Shown here piece by piece: positions 38,701 through 45,475 of a stretch of 64,000 bases of DNA. Origin of the DNA: Apoderus coryli (Eukaryota; Arthropoda; Insecta; Coleoptera; Attelabidae); the NCBI GenBank assembly GCA_911728435.2, contig OU452199.1, forward strand, positions 496,001 through 560,000, written 5' to 3'. How positions within the stretch are numbered: position 1 is the first letter of the stretch; each line of letters opens with the position of its first letter. Under the pieces are notes generated by a model. The model made no database searches. It was not told the origin of the DNA and saw only the letters and a program-made list of their open reading frames with translations. A program made the translations under genes and the position numbers.

Positions 38701-39112
38701 GGTTAAGTCAATAATTAAATCAATCCTGAAACTTTGACACCCTGTATCTTAGCAATTTTTCATTATAAACATTTCTGATCTGAATGCTTTAAGGTTGATT
38801 TTCTAAAACTAATTTTACTGTTTAAATTACAATTTTCCAGAGGGCAAAGCTTTAGCTGTGGCCCGCGATTGCAAATTCATAGAAACCTCAAGTGGCATCC
38901 AACACAATGTCGATGAGCTACTCGTCGGCATACTGAAGCAAATCAGACTGAAAGAGACCAGGGAGAAGAAGCAAATTATCAAAAAGGAACGCGGCAAATT
39001 ATACGGTTCGAAAACCAGCCTGAGCCTGAATATTGCCAAAGAGATTTTACAGAAAATATGCATGAATGATATCAGTAAATCCAAGTCATGTGAGAATTTG
39101 CATGTTTTGTAA
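14398..39112 (+). CDS. Rgk: RGK-family small GTPase, whole gene (8 coding exons)
   Basis: Joined exons are 14398-14782, 15235-15517, 15708-15985, 26934-27120, 27186-27400, 35276-35367, 35431-35623 and 38841-39112. They total 1905 nt, giving 634 residues, with phases 1,2,1,2,1,0,1 all consistent and every intron GT-AG. The first about 410 residues are a Ser/Thr/Asn-rich, disordered extension. The GTPase domain has G1 [10 protein letters not shown] (from residue 423), an atypical G3 region (FIDHP) as in the family, G4 NKAD (531-534) and G5 ETSSG (559-563). The tail is basic and ends [10 protein letters not shown], the conserved RGK C-terminus without a CAAX box. RGK proteins bind GTP, associate with the plasma membrane and inhibit voltage-gated calcium channels through the beta subunit. 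Assignment among insect Rgk paralogs is not settled. Confidence 0.93.
14783..15234 (+). other. RGK intron 1
   Basis: A 452 bp GT-AG intron (gtgagt ... ttgttcaag). It is AT-rich and holds no recognised element. Confidence 0.85.
15235..15517 (+). CDS. Rgk: RGK gene, coding exon 2
   Basis: Codes for residues about 129-223 ([18 protein letters not shown] ... CERSNER), still in the polar N-terminal extension. The acceptor caag|gc restores the glycine codon split by phase 1. The donor gag|gtaggg leaves phase 2. Confidence 0.87.
15518..15707 (+). other. RGK intron 2
   Basis: A 190 bp GT-AG intron (gtaggg ... ttgttag) with a cagggtgagacg segment of MITE-end type near 15606. Confidence 0.82.
15708..15985 (+). 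CDS. Rgk: RGK gene, coding exon 3
   Basis: Codes for residues about 223-315 and includes [33 protein letters not shown] and [14 protein letters not shown]. Its basic Ser-rich motifs ([14 protein letters not shown]) look like kinase or 14-3-3 sites, which is an inference. Ends with ELP at gccag|gtaggt in phase 1. Confidence 0.9.
15986..16304 (+). other. Start of RGK intron 3 (intron spans 15986-26933)
   Basis: AT-rich intron sequence before the Helentron-like element. The whole intron is 10.9 kb and is filled by the elements listed below. Confidence 0.6.
16429..16482 (+). repeat. (gtct)n microsatellite
   Basis: Tetranucleotide tgtc/gtct repeated about 12 times with one interruption (tgta near 16455). 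It is part of the Helentron-like element. Confidence 0.95.
16483..17960 (+). repeat. Tandem array with the ggcgttcg core
   Basis: The motif ggcgt(t/c)cg recurs at 16723, 16865, 17003, 17143, 17260, 17533, 17672, 17790 and 17901, with usual spacing of 111-142 bp. A leading block (tatcc-gataactcaaaaacc, then gagcgtaggc-ggggttt) at about 16480-16620 recurs at about 17299-17430. So the array shows a higher-order duplication of roughly 530 bp, seen in 17003/17533, 17143/17672 and 17260/17790. Confidence 0.85.
18195..18419. other. Intron DNA 3' of the Nop56 copy
   Basis: On the minus strand this follows the Nop56 stop codon and may include its former 3' UTR. No clear poly(A) tract is visible. Confidence 0.35.
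18420..20042 (-). pseudogene. Nop56: Processed (intronless) Nop56 pseudogene
   Basis: Nop56 is a core protein of box C/D snoRNPs that guide rRNA 2'-O-methylation in the nucleolus. The minus strand begins [19 protein letters not shown] and follows the Nop56 N-terminal domain to VPEDLQ. A deletion then shifts the frame and coding resumes at [13 protein letters not shown]. The NOP domain ([46 protein letters not shown]) is recognisable. A second break falls at [12 protein letters not shown], before [20 protein letters not shown] and [18 protein letters not shown] third deletion follows GRISR, before [10 protein letters not shown]. The tail is Lys/Glu-rich with an internal duplication and stops at 18420. 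All introns are absent, which points to retroposition. Three frame breaks make function unlikely. Confidence 0.88.
20045..21182 (-). pseudogene. Non-LTR retrotransposon, family C copy 1
   Basis: Two adjoining minus-strand frames cover the reverse transcriptase from [20 protein letters not shown] through the active-site box FADDTSF to [13 protein letters not shown] (21182-20481). A frame shift follows, then the C-terminal segment ending [18 protein letters not shown] (20484-20074). Upstream of GVPQGS the sequence is degenerate and the element appears 5' truncated. The 3' end lies close to the Nop56 retrocopy start at 20042. Confidence 0.78.
21183..22279. other. RGK intron 3, no gene recognised
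   Basis: A cagtggcggctcgtgag sequence at about 21810 resembles a DNA-transposon terminus, but no matching second end was found. The rest is AT-rich and noncoding. Confidence 0.35.
22280..23522 (+). pseudogene. RTE-like non-LTR retrotransposon, copy 1
   Basis: The reverse transcriptase reads [50 protein letters not shown] and [10 protein letters not shown], then a stop at about 22912. A shifted frame continues with [10 protein letters not shown] and, at 23011-23499, [34 protein letters not shown] and [14 protein letters not shown], ending [11 protein letters not shown] (ga)n run at 23497-23522 is the 3' tail. The YADD box is intact but the frame is broken once. It is 5' truncated within the fingers. 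RTE assignment rests on the [11 protein letters not shown] and ILGH-type C-terminal motifs. Confidence 0.8.
23590..24003 (-). pseudogene. Non-LTR 3' fragment, family C copy 2
   Basis: A 139-codon minus-strand frame (24022-23603) holds the C-terminal segment: [36 protein letters not shown] and [19 protein letters not shown], then a stop. It is similar in order to the C-terminus at 20074-20484. The nucleotide stretch 23785-23960 is closely repeated at 58903-59100. It abuts an R1-like fragment at about 24005. Confidence 0.75.
24006..24880 (-). pseudogene. R1-clade non-LTR fragment (reverse transcriptase C-terminus and zinc knuckle)
   Basis: Reading the minus strand from about 24880, [14 protein letters not shown] precedes [20 protein letters not shown] and ITLYGAPVW. 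Another frame gives [20 protein letters not shown] and a third carries [21 protein letters not shown], a CCHC-type knuckle typical of R1 elements. The region is split over three frames and lacks the catalytic core. The 3' end is cut off at about 24006 by the neighbouring fragment. Confidence 0.8.
24985..25160 (+). pseudogene. Ty3/Gypsy reverse transcriptase fragment
   Basis: The + strand reads [12 protein letters not shown] and, after a frame change, [18 protein letters not shown], then [12 protein letters not shown]. These are Gypsy reverse transcriptase domains 1-2, including the first catalytic aspartate in [11 protein letters not shown]. Similarity stops at about 25160, where minus-strand protease sequence begins. 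It belongs with the integrase at 25800 and the inverted piece between them. Confidence 0.75.
25161..25798 (-). pseudogene. Ty3/Gypsy gag zinc knuckles and protease, inverted segment
   Basis: On the minus strand two knuckle motifs appear in successive frames ([14 protein letters not shown], then [14 protein letters not shown]). The aspartic protease follows with [14 protein letters not shown], then a downstream part reading [17 protein letters not shown]. The order gag-protease is normal for Gypsy, but the block lies in the opposite orientation to the reverse transcriptase and integrase on either side. It is therefore an internal inversion of about 640 bp, or a composite of two insertions. Confidence 0.75.
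25799..26560 (+). pseudogene. Ty3/Gypsy RNase H end and integrase
   Basis: The start reads [17 protein letters not shown], the end of RNase H. After a frame change the integrase begins (frame 25839-26561). It has an HHCC zinc domain (HQSLCHP ... CSVCSEIKP). The core has its first Asp in [10 protein letters not shown], the second in [10 protein letters not shown] and the Glu in [10 protein letters not shown] deletion is apparent at [10 protein letters not shown], where about ten residues are missing. The rest of the reverse transcriptase and RNase H is also absent, and no LTR is recognised. Confidence 0.85.
26562..26933 (+). other. End of RGK intron 3
   Basis: Noncoding sequence ending in the acceptor tatctattgcag (AG at 26932-26933). 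No element recognised after the Gypsy remnant. Confidence 0.6.
26934..27120 (+). CDS. Rgk: RGK gene, coding exon 4
   Basis: Codes for residues about 316-378, including [17 protein letters not shown] and [15 protein letters not shown], a conserved stretch just before the GTPase domain in RGK proteins. Phase 1 in; phase 2 out at gagcaa|gtaagg. Confidence 0.92.
27186..27400 (+). CDS. Rgk: RGK gene, coding exon 5 (P-loop)
   Basis: Codes for residues 378-450. It contains [20 protein letters not shown], the G1/P-loop that binds nucleotide phosphates (Lys-Thr at residues 429-430), followed by [17 protein letters not shown], which leads into switch I. Intron 4 upstream is only 65 bp. The donor is tttag|gtaaat in phase 1. 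Confidence 0.95.
27401..27908 (+). other. Start of RGK intron 5 (intron spans 27401-35275)
   Basis: Noncoding intron sequence before the RTE-like fragment. The intron is 7.9 kb and mostly transposon-derived. Confidence 0.55.
27910..28196 (-). pseudogene. RTE-like non-LTR copy 2, 3' half
   Basis: The minus strand reads [18 protein letters not shown], then [18 protein letters not shown] and [14 protein letters not shown]. It ends [10 protein letters not shown] followed by a stop and a (gaa)n tail (ttcttcttc on the + strand, about 27918-27930). It is the C-terminal part of the same protein as the 5' part at 29784-30665. The two were split by the family B element between them. Confidence 0.8.
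28197..29786 (+). mobile_element. Non-LTR retrotransposon, family B copy 2, nested in the RTE element
   Basis: The + strand frames encode [44 protein letters not shown] and NDLLETF, then a stop at 28682. The active-site FADD box is lost at a frameshift: the next frame resumes at LDLKVFLRV and runs to 29496 ([39 protein letters not shown]). The 3' UTR is rich in attatt and ends with aaataaatgc and an (att)n tail at about 29770-29785. The target duplication tatattt lies at 28190-28196 and 29783-29789. Confidence 0.85.
29784..30665 (-). pseudogene. RTE-like non-LTR copy 2, 5' half
   Basis: The minus strand from about 30660 reads [32 protein letters not shown] after frame shifts, [19 protein letters not shown] and [10 protein letters not shown]. 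It continues with [31 protein letters not shown] and [18 protein letters not shown] (30073 on). It ends at WTEHKTN at the insertion point. The YADD box region is degenerate. This joins in frame to IEVLQQMG at 28190, so one RTE copy is interrupted here. Confidence 0.78.
30666..31515. other. RGK intron 5, no gene recognised
   Basis: AT-rich intron DNA. A 105-codon minus frame at 30939-31256 is Lys/Ile/Phe-rich and matches nothing I recognise, so I read it as chance. Confidence 0.4.
31520..32610 (-). pseudogene. Non-LTR retrotransposon, family D (reverse transcriptase)
   Basis: Minus-strand coding starts near 32600 ([20 protein letters not shown]), continues in the 126-codon frame 32461-32081 (linker and fingers) and after a break reads [19 protein letters not shown], then [20 protein letters not shown] and [12 protein letters not shown] (31964-31584). 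The YFADD box is intact. Frame changes at about 32090 and 31965 disable it. The endonuclease is absent, and no 3' tail is recognised. Confidence 0.72.
32611..33509. other. RGK intron 5 with a dispersed repeat at 32655-32760
   Basis: The segment with gcttaaaagacacgactcaa and ggagagaagaccc resembles 55510-55595 (taaagcttaagacac, agtttactt, tttggagagaagacccc), so a repeat of unknown class is present. No coding sequence recognised. Confidence 0.4.
33510..35085 (+). pseudogene. Non-LTR retrotransposon, family A copy 2
   Basis: Nearly identical in nucleotide sequence to 8208-9838. It shares the YANDT active-site change and the TAG stop after SSVS (34266-34268) with copy 1. It also has its own lesions: loss of three codons near LVHIF, a 1-base loss at GGRSKFRRW that shifts the frame, a TGA at 34074, and deletions in the C-terminal part. 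It is 5' truncated at the [11 protein letters not shown] segment. The 3' tail differs from copy 1 and stops near gtagtcaaa at about 35085. Confidence 0.85.
35276..35367 (+). CDS. Rgk: RGK gene, coding exon 6
   Basis: Codes for residues 450-480: [19 protein letters not shown], then [11 protein letters not shown]. This covers the switch I/II region. The usual DxxG of Ras proteins is replaced by DHPSSE, in line with the atypical G3 of RGK proteins. The acceptor is attttcag|at and the donor tcg|gtaagt in phase 0. Confidence 0.94.
35431..35623 (+). CDS. Rgk: RGK gene, coding exon 7
   Basis: Codes for residues 481-545. It includes [20 protein letters not shown] and [19 protein letters not shown] is the G4 guanine-specificity motif. 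Intron 6 upstream is 63 bp. The donor is aacg|gtgagg in phase 1. Confidence 0.95.
35624..35828 (+). other. Start of RGK intron 7 (intron spans 35624-38840)
   Basis: AT-rich intron DNA that grades into the A-rich 3' tail region of the minus-strand non-LTR element (aaataaacaacaaataaac). Confidence 0.55.
35829..38650 (-). pseudogene. Non-LTR retrotransposon, family E, split by a minisatellite
   Basis: From about 38630 the minus strand reads [20 protein letters not shown], then after a gap [20 protein letters not shown]. It continues with [71 protein letters not shown] and the intact box YADDTTLLL, to [14 protein letters not shown] at about 37565. The minisatellite (36384-37556) follows, and the same protein resumes at [18 protein letters not shown], running to [12 protein letters not shown] and [15 protein letters not shown] (36380-35829). 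The two parts together cover the reverse transcriptase, thumb and C-terminus. The endonuclease is missing. Confidence 0.82.
36384..37556 (+). repeat. GT-rich minisatellite inside a retrotransposon ORF
   Basis: About 1.17 kb built from two unit types. One is ggtttggttggga followed by a run of t (about 20 bp). The other carries aagtacagggtaggg, which occurs 12 times (near 36402, 36578, 36718, 36748, 36901, 37081, 37120, 37290, 37320, 37374, 37411 and, as aagtacacggtaggg, 37441). Higher-order blocks of 130-180 bp are visible. Reading frames on the + strand stay open only because the repeat lacks stops ([13 protein letters not shown]), so the long frames there are artefacts. Confidence 0.95.
38651..38840 (+). 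other. End of RGK intron 7
   Basis: Noncoding DNA with a caccctgta motif at about 38738, ending in the acceptor aattttccag (AG at 38839-38840). Confidence 0.6.
38841..39112 (+). CDS. Rgk: RGK gene, terminal coding exon 8
   Basis: Codes for residues 545-634 and the stop TAA (39110-39112). It holds the G5 motif in [17 protein letters not shown], then a basic helix ([18 protein letters not shown]) and the tail [12 protein letters not shown]. In RGK proteins this polybasic C-terminus binds membrane phosphoinositides and calmodulin or 14-3-3, and replaces prenylation. The codon pattern is clearly coding and no lesion is seen. Confidence 0.95.
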
Positions 39113-39408
39113 ATATATTCAGACATCATTTGGGAGAGGGTGAATGTGGGGATATAAAAAATGGAACATAAAAACAAAATGGGCAAGTGATTGATTACTT
39201 TGGTGTACTTTTTTTTTTTCTTGTATTATTTTATGCAGATTGTTCTAAAAGGTTTCCAACGTTATTATGGAAATAATGTTACAAAAATGCGAAAATGCTT
39301 ATACGCAGTTCTAAGTATTATTATTTTTAGCTTTTAAAATTAGTTTGGAGCAGCCCTTTTTGATAATTCCATCTAGTTGGATCTTGTCTGATCGAAGAAT
39401 TAACTCTA
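39113..39408 (+). other. RGK 3' UTR and flank
   Basis: Presumed 3' UTR. No canonical aataaa is obvious before the MITE at 39409, so the polyadenylation site is unresolved. Confidence 0.4.
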
Positions 39409-40638
39409 TACAGGGTGATTTAAATTCGAGATCCACCATGGAGATTACAATAGTTAGAGGGTATATATAATATAATAATAATAATCTGTTTATTTGTTAT
39501 TCTCGTTACATCATTTGTTCATAGAATATATGTATGCTCTTATTAAATTAACAATTACCAACGAAAACAACGAAAAGGGCTAGACGGCAGCAGTGCTGAT
39601 GTTTAAGATCTAACCCAAATTCAGATAAAACTCAATAATTAAATTTCCAAACCAAAAGAATGTAGATACATAAAAATTATACAAAAAAAAATAAAACTAT
39701 TCAGTTCCAATAATTACATAAGCCAGAGAGTCAGCCGTATATGATTAAGAAAAAAATAAAATGCGGTCCTTTCCTTTCTTTTATATAATTACACACTTTT
39801 ACACAGGTTAATAGGTGATACTTAAAACTATTTATAACAATAAAAGTAGACTCCGATATGAGTTCCTGAAACGCGCAGAACTCAATGTTTTTAAATGTGC
39901 AGGCAATTTGTTATAGACAGCATAAATATTATAAGTAAATGATCTCAGGAAAATTGCACTTCGATGAGGAGGAGGAGTTAGGAGTACTTTGACTCTTAAA
40001 TTTAGCGTATGCACATCAGACCTAAAACCAATTTTATTGTACAAATACGGAGGTCTTCTTAACAATATTATCGAAAAAAATAAACAAGCTAAGTGCAATT
40101 TTCTCCTATTCTCCATATTCAGCCAGTGAGCAGCCTTAAGTTTGTGAGAGACAGGCTCGTACTTACGGATACCATAAATATATCTTAGACAACATTTTTG
40201 AATACGTTGTATTCTGTTTTTATCAAAACTATTCAGACAAGGCCCATAAACAACATCGCAATAATTAAAGTAATTTAATACCAATGAATTCGTAAGCATA
40301 ATCTTCAGAAAATTCGGCAAAACATGACGATGTGGATACAACATCTTCAGATTAGCGTAAGCTTTGTTTAAGTTTGTAGTAATATGCTGAGTAAATCTCA
40401 GATCAGTATCAATTTCCAAGATCCGGGGTTAGTGACAAGTGAACCTTCTTAGTTAAACATGGCTGTCCTATACAAATGAAAAAGAAAATTGAAATTAATT
40501 TTTCTCAATAATGTTGAGAACGAAAAAATATTTTTGTTTGTGGATGAAATATGTAACTTTGTCAAATTTAAATATACCCTTTAACTATTGTAATAATTGA
40601 AATCTACATAGTGGACCTCGAATTTGAATCGCTCTGTA
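39409..40638. mobile_element. MITE-like element with long TIRs, interrupted by a non-LTR insertion
   Basis: The left end (39409-39466) starts tacagggtgatttaaattcg and contains agttagagggtatat. The right end (40572-40638) is its reverse complement with mismatches (atataccctttaacta ... cgaatttgaatcgctctgta). The pair frames a minus-strand non-LTR element of about 960 bp, so the original element was short and has no coding sequence of its own. Confidence 0.7.
39470..40430 (-). pseudogene. Non-LTR 3' fragment, family F copy 1, nested in the MITE
   Basis: A 195-codon open minus frame (40419-39832) encodes the C-terminal part of a CR1/Jockey-type ORF: TDLRFTQHITTNLNKAYANL, LNYFNYCDVVYGPCLNSF, RIQRIQKCCLRYIYGIRKY and YAVYNKLPAHLKTLSSARF. 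The 3' UTR runs to an (aat)n tail at about 39472-39487. The 5' end is truncated at about 40430. It is similar to the fragment at 54936-55380. Confidence 0.78.
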
Positions 40639-40639
40639 T

Positions 40640-41595
40640 GTTCAATGCTCATTGAAATCGGTCCAACGGTTTTTAAGCTACGAAAAGTGGCAAAAACTTT
40701 AAGTGATGTCAATATTAACTAACTAAAGGTTAAAGATAGAAATCAGGTACAAAATCTTTGCAAAAATGGAAATTCTTGCGTAGTTGCATTTTGTCAAAAA
40801 CAATAACAAAAATTAGGATCTCCCATATTCGCTTATACTAACTAATAAGTAAGTTCAACTAGATCTTTCTGCAGCAAATAATAATGGAATTTACTCACAG
40901 GGAAACAATTTAAATTCGTGTGTGATTATACAGGGCGCGTGAAAGATTCTGACACACATTGTTGTTAAAGTTAAAGGATTACTTAGTATAAGCAGACTGT
41001 TTGTGGATTTGATTTCTGTAGTACAAATGAAATTTAAATAAAATTAATATATAGAAGTTAGGGTAATGACTTTTTGCTTGACTATTAGGTACTTACCTAC
41101 TTAGTAGGTATTTAATAAATTAAAAAAAAATAATAACTTCTCTAGTAGTAGAGAGCGCAACATATTTCTTATTGTGATTGTGACAGAGTATAGATACGAG
41201 GGTGAATTTTAATTCCGCTAAATGATAAGTGGAAAATGCCCCCTCGTAAATGTTGATAAACTTTGACTAATGAAGCCTAAATTTTCTAATTCTAATAAAT
41301 ATAGTTATTGATCTAATACACAACACAAATGTAAGCCATTAGAAAGAATGAAACTAAAATTTCCGTTTAGGAATCTTGAAGGACTTTTTCATTTATTATT
41401 TTTAAGAGGTTTCCGATTATTAAAATGTTAAACTTTCTTAAAAATATTATCTCTTTTATCAAAGATCCTGACATTCCGCTTACAATTTTTATTTACTCAA
41501 TGACTGAAATTAGAATCATGAAATATGCAGAGTACCTACTTGGTAGTATGTGAGACTTACTTATAGGCGTGAAAGACTTTCAATAGAAATAAATA
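40640..41595. other. Noncoding DNA
   Basis: No gene or element recognised. Short A- and T-rich runs only. Confidence 0.4.
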
Positions 41596-41769
41596 TACAG
41601 GGTGAATCACGACTAACGGGTTTGTTGTTGGAAAACTACACTCACTGGCAAAAAAAAGGTCACTAAAAATTGGCCAATTTCAAACTTGGCTTCCTCCGAA
41701 CCGCTCTTTATTGTCTAACAGGTGACAACCCAATTACAAGACAAACTGTTATGAATATAATATTATATA

Positions 41770-43862
41770 ATAAATACAAATAATAATAATAAATTTACAA
41801 AAGTAATAAACTGAAGGTGACAGTAGCAAAAATACAATACAAACCTATAGGATCGTATGGATATATTTCACTGAGCAAGTACATGGAATCTATTGAATCA
41901 TTTCCCTCAAAACACTCCTCAAATCACGCTTAAATCTGTTGGGATTCGCATTGAAGTAATTAATGCTAGTATAGATAGAATAAGTATTACAGAAGTTACA
42001 TGCTTTGAAGATGGGAGCTCGTGTTTCATAATTTGCGTGCACCGGAGGTACTCTGAAGAGATAGGCACTTCTCGAATTGAACTGCGGAATATTAAACCGC
42101 AACATCTCCAACAATTGCGAACAGTCTATAAGACCATTAATCAGACCAAATATAAAACACTGAGAGGAAAAATGCCTACGCATCTCCAGCGATTGAAAAT
42201 CAAATCTCTCCAATAGCAAACGATGGTCGTATCCCCGGGCAGGAAACTGACCATCAATCTTGAAGGCTAGTCGTTTGAGGAATTTCCGTTGAACATTTTC
42301 GAGAGAGTTAACATAAACTCCATACATTGGAGACCAAGCAATGGCAGCATATTCACGCCTTGATCTTACCATTGCGTTGTACAACACTATAAGACAATCA
42401 GTATTGTTAAATGAGTTCGTGGTTCTAAAAATGAATCCCAGACATTTGAGCGCCCTTTTCTTTGTTTCAGAAACATGATAATTAAAAGTTAATTCGCATC
42501 AATGAACACACCAAGATCTTTAATAACAGTGCATTTATCAAGAGCAGCGCCAGAGTCTGTAATTGTAAGAAACAGTGCGGCGTCTTCTTGTGTATGTTAT
42601 ATATTTGCATTTATCGACGTTTAAATAAAGCTTATTTACAGTACACCAATCCTCAAGCATATTCAGATCTCTCTGTATAGTACATCACAGTCATCTTCGG
42701 AGTGAACAGCTCTGAATAGTTTAAGATCATCTGCGAAAAGTAAATAATTGCTAGAAAGGTGCATTCCTATGTCATTAACGAATATTGCAAATAACAGGGG
42801 GGCTAGGTTACTACCTTGGGGAGCGCCACTTGTGGCCACGTAAGAATGAGATTTAAAACCACTGTATTGCACGAAGTGCATACGTCGATTCAAATGTGAT
42901 TCAAAAAATGAAATTAAAGACTCCTGGAAGCCAAAGTGAAGCATCTTTCGTAGTAGTATATTATAGTCTATTTTATCGAATGCTTTAGAGAAGTCTGTAT
43001 AGATTGTATCGACCTGAAGACCCTTGCCCATTATAGGATACACTTGTTGTAGGAAAGCGACAAGATTTGTGACAGTTGATCTCTTGTGGAAAAACCCGTG
43101 CTGCTGAGGTATTATACGATTCTTTATTTGGTTAAAGATCTTGTCATAAATAATCGATTCAAACACCTTTGAGAAATTTGATAAAATTGAAATGGGTCGA
43201 TAGTTTTCTATCCTATTAATGTCCCCGGATTTATGCACAGGACATACACGTGCCGTCTTCCAGAGGTCTGGAAACGTTTGACCTTGTAGGGATATATTAA
43301 AAATAATGTGTAAAGGCTGTGCCAAAACATACGCACAGTCTTTTAGTATAAAAGCGGGGATTCTATCGACACCAGATGTCATTTTCGGTTTTAGTTTTTG
43401 TAGTGCTCGTCTAACCTCGTCCTCACTAATCAATCCAAGAGACACCAAGTCACCACCATCCTATGATTCTATAGTGACGTCAGCATTTGATGGCATATAA
43501 ACACTTTCGAAAAAAGTTGCAAAAGCATTGACTATTTCTTGTGGCTCAGAAATGTAAGCCTCCGTTGCAACCCTCATTAAACCCGGTATTCTGGACTTGC
43601 GTTTTTTGTTTTGAATGTACTTCCACAGGTGCTGTGGATCATTTTTAATTGAATTTTGAACCTCACTCAGATATTCACCATATGCGATATTAATTTTTTG
43701 TTTCACTTGTATTCTTAGCTGCTTAAACATATTCAGATAGTACTGAGATTCTGTTTCTTTCCATTTTTTCAGATATTTTGACTTATTTTTAATATCTTGA
43801 ATGAGAATGCTGCGGATACCAAAACGGATACGAATATTTTCTCACACGACCTGCGAAAGTGG
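41770..43862 (-). pseudogene. Non-LTR retrotransposon, family B copy 3
   Basis: On the minus strand coding begins at about 43860 (RFGIRSILIQDIKNKSKYL), then QLRIQVKQKINIAYGEYL and PQHLWKYIQNKKRKS (43730-43461). After a frame change a 261-codon frame (43448-42663) carries [72 protein letters not shown] and LLFADDLKLFRAV. Further shifts lead to the C-terminal 165-codon frame (42387-41890; EYAAIAWSPMYGVYVNSLEN). SGAPQG replaces SGVPQG. The 3' UTR ends at an (aat)n tail near 41776-41791. It is the most complete member of family B here. Confidence 0.85.
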
Positions 43863-43873
43863 GCACACATCTA

Positions 43874-45195
43874 TAGCAGCTATTGTCAACTGGAATCACA
43901 TTGAACCATGATCTTTTCTGAACATTTCTTTTCTTTAATCACGACATTATCTCTGTTTTTATTGCACATACACTGTTTCAAAGCAAATACAGCCGGAATT
44001 TCTACGTGTAAATATACAGGGCCGCATATGCGACATTGACATTAAGAGCTTGTCAACGGTTTTAAAATCAAAAAAATGCAATTATCTGTGACGGATGTTG
44101 CTCGTACTGTGGCCTTAATTGAGGATGGCCGAAGTCAACGTTATGTGTCCGCAACCCTTGGAAAACCTTGAACAACAGTCCTGGATGCCTGGCATCGGTA
44201 ATTGGAAACGGGAAATTTCAACAGGCGAGTGGGTTCCGGAAGAAAAAGGAAGACAAGTGCAATTGACGACCGCTTTATTGTCCTGAATGCTTTAAGAAAT
44301 CCTAGATCTACAGCTATTCCCAATCAACATCTACTACAAACCGTACGTAGACTTACAGAAAACGACCTGTCTGAAGACAGACTCTTGAAAGAAGGCCTGC
44401 TACAGGACCCCTGCTTCTTCCAAGACATCGTCGAGCACGTCTTCAATTTACGCGCCTGCATATGAATTGGGGAATTGAGCAATGAACTAAAGTCCTTTAT
44501 ACGGATGAGTCGCAATTTTGCCTGCGATCGCCTGTTAGTCGGGAGCGAGTTTGGAGACGTCGAAGTGAAAGATTTGTGGATTGTACAATTTAATTTTTCT
44601 TGAAAACGGCGCCTTAAATGCGCAGCGATATATCGAAGATATGCTCCAGAACGCTGTTGTTCCCTAGGTACTCTCATTTTAACGGAGACGGCTTCGTATT
44701 AATGCAAGATACTAAACGACCGCACGTGGCACGAGTAGTTACCGAATATTTGGAGGAAGTTGGTACCTATTGAACGAATGGTTTGGCCAGCTTGCAGTCC
44801 TGATCTCAATCCCATTGAGCATCTCTGGGAGTAACTTCAAAGACGCATTCGTCGTCGACCTGCTTTACCCGACATCCTACATGATCTGCAAATTGTACTT
44901 CAGGAAGAATTTGATGCCATTTCACAAGAATTTGTTACAAATCGACTAAATAAAGTAATTTTGGTGCGAGGAGGCCACACTAGAGGTTACCGCCTTCAAA
45001 TTTTTCATTAAATTTTTATGTTTTTGTTAGTTTTTTGATTAAACTTACCTTTTTATGTTTATTTGTTGTGTTTTTCTCAGCGTTCACTCGAAACAGTGTA
45101 TCTCCAACAAAAATAGAGATAATGTCGTGATTAAAAAAACAAAATGCTCGGAAAAGATGAGGGTTGAATGTGATACCTGTTGATAATAGCTGCTA
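43874..45195 (+). mobile_element. Tc1-like DNA transposon with TIRs and TA duplication
   Basis: The termini are tagcagctattgtcaac at 43874 and its inverted counterpart gataatagctgcta ending at 45195. The inverted similarity continues inward for about 110 bp (tttaatcacgacattatctc to about 43985; gagataatgtcgtgattaaa from about 45114). A TA dinucleotide flanks both ends (43872-43873 and 45196-45197), the target duplication expected for Tc1/mariner. It encloses one decayed transposase gene. Length is 1.32 kb. Confidence 0.88.
44076..45010 (+). pseudogene. Tc1-like transposase pseudogene
   Basis: The frame opens MQLSVTDVARTVALIEDGRS and hits a stop after LGKP. It resumes as ETGNFNRRVGSGRKRKTSAI, the DNA-binding domain with the GRPR-like hook, then DDRFIVLNALRNPRS. 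The first catalytic Asp is in LYTDESQFCLRS and the second in the degenerate QDTKRPHVARVV. The Glu is in CSPDLNPIEHLWE. The C-terminus reads VILVRGGHTRGYRL. Several stops and frameshifts mean it cannot encode an active enzyme. Confidence 0.85.
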
Positions 45196-45475
45196 TAGCT
45201 GTTACGCTCCACAGGGTGTTCCAAATTTTGGGACAGAAACTTCTTCTCATTGTTACATTCCGTATATGCTCAAATTCAAATCTGAAAAAAAATTTCTGAC
45301 AGCATGATTCCTGAAAAACCAATCTACAATTTAAAAAAAAAAAAAAATCAAAATCAAATGAGCGCAACGTTAAATTTGGGGCCAGTTTTTAGGGGCCGTT
45401 TTTTTGTTGTAGGGTATTTCATTTGAGAAAATGATGAGTTCTTATAATAATATAATAGTCGTGATTCACCCTGTA

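Larger units (their letters stand above)
41596..45475. mobile_element. Possible element bounded by tacagggtgaatcacgact TIRs, filled by nested insertions
   Basis: The left terminus tacagggtgaatcacgact (41596-41614) has its reverse complement at 45457-45475. Between them lie a family B non-LTR element and a Tc1 element. Beyond about 21 bp the ends do not match, so this is either one old MITE enlarged by two insertions or two separate members of the same MITE family. Confidence 0.45.
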
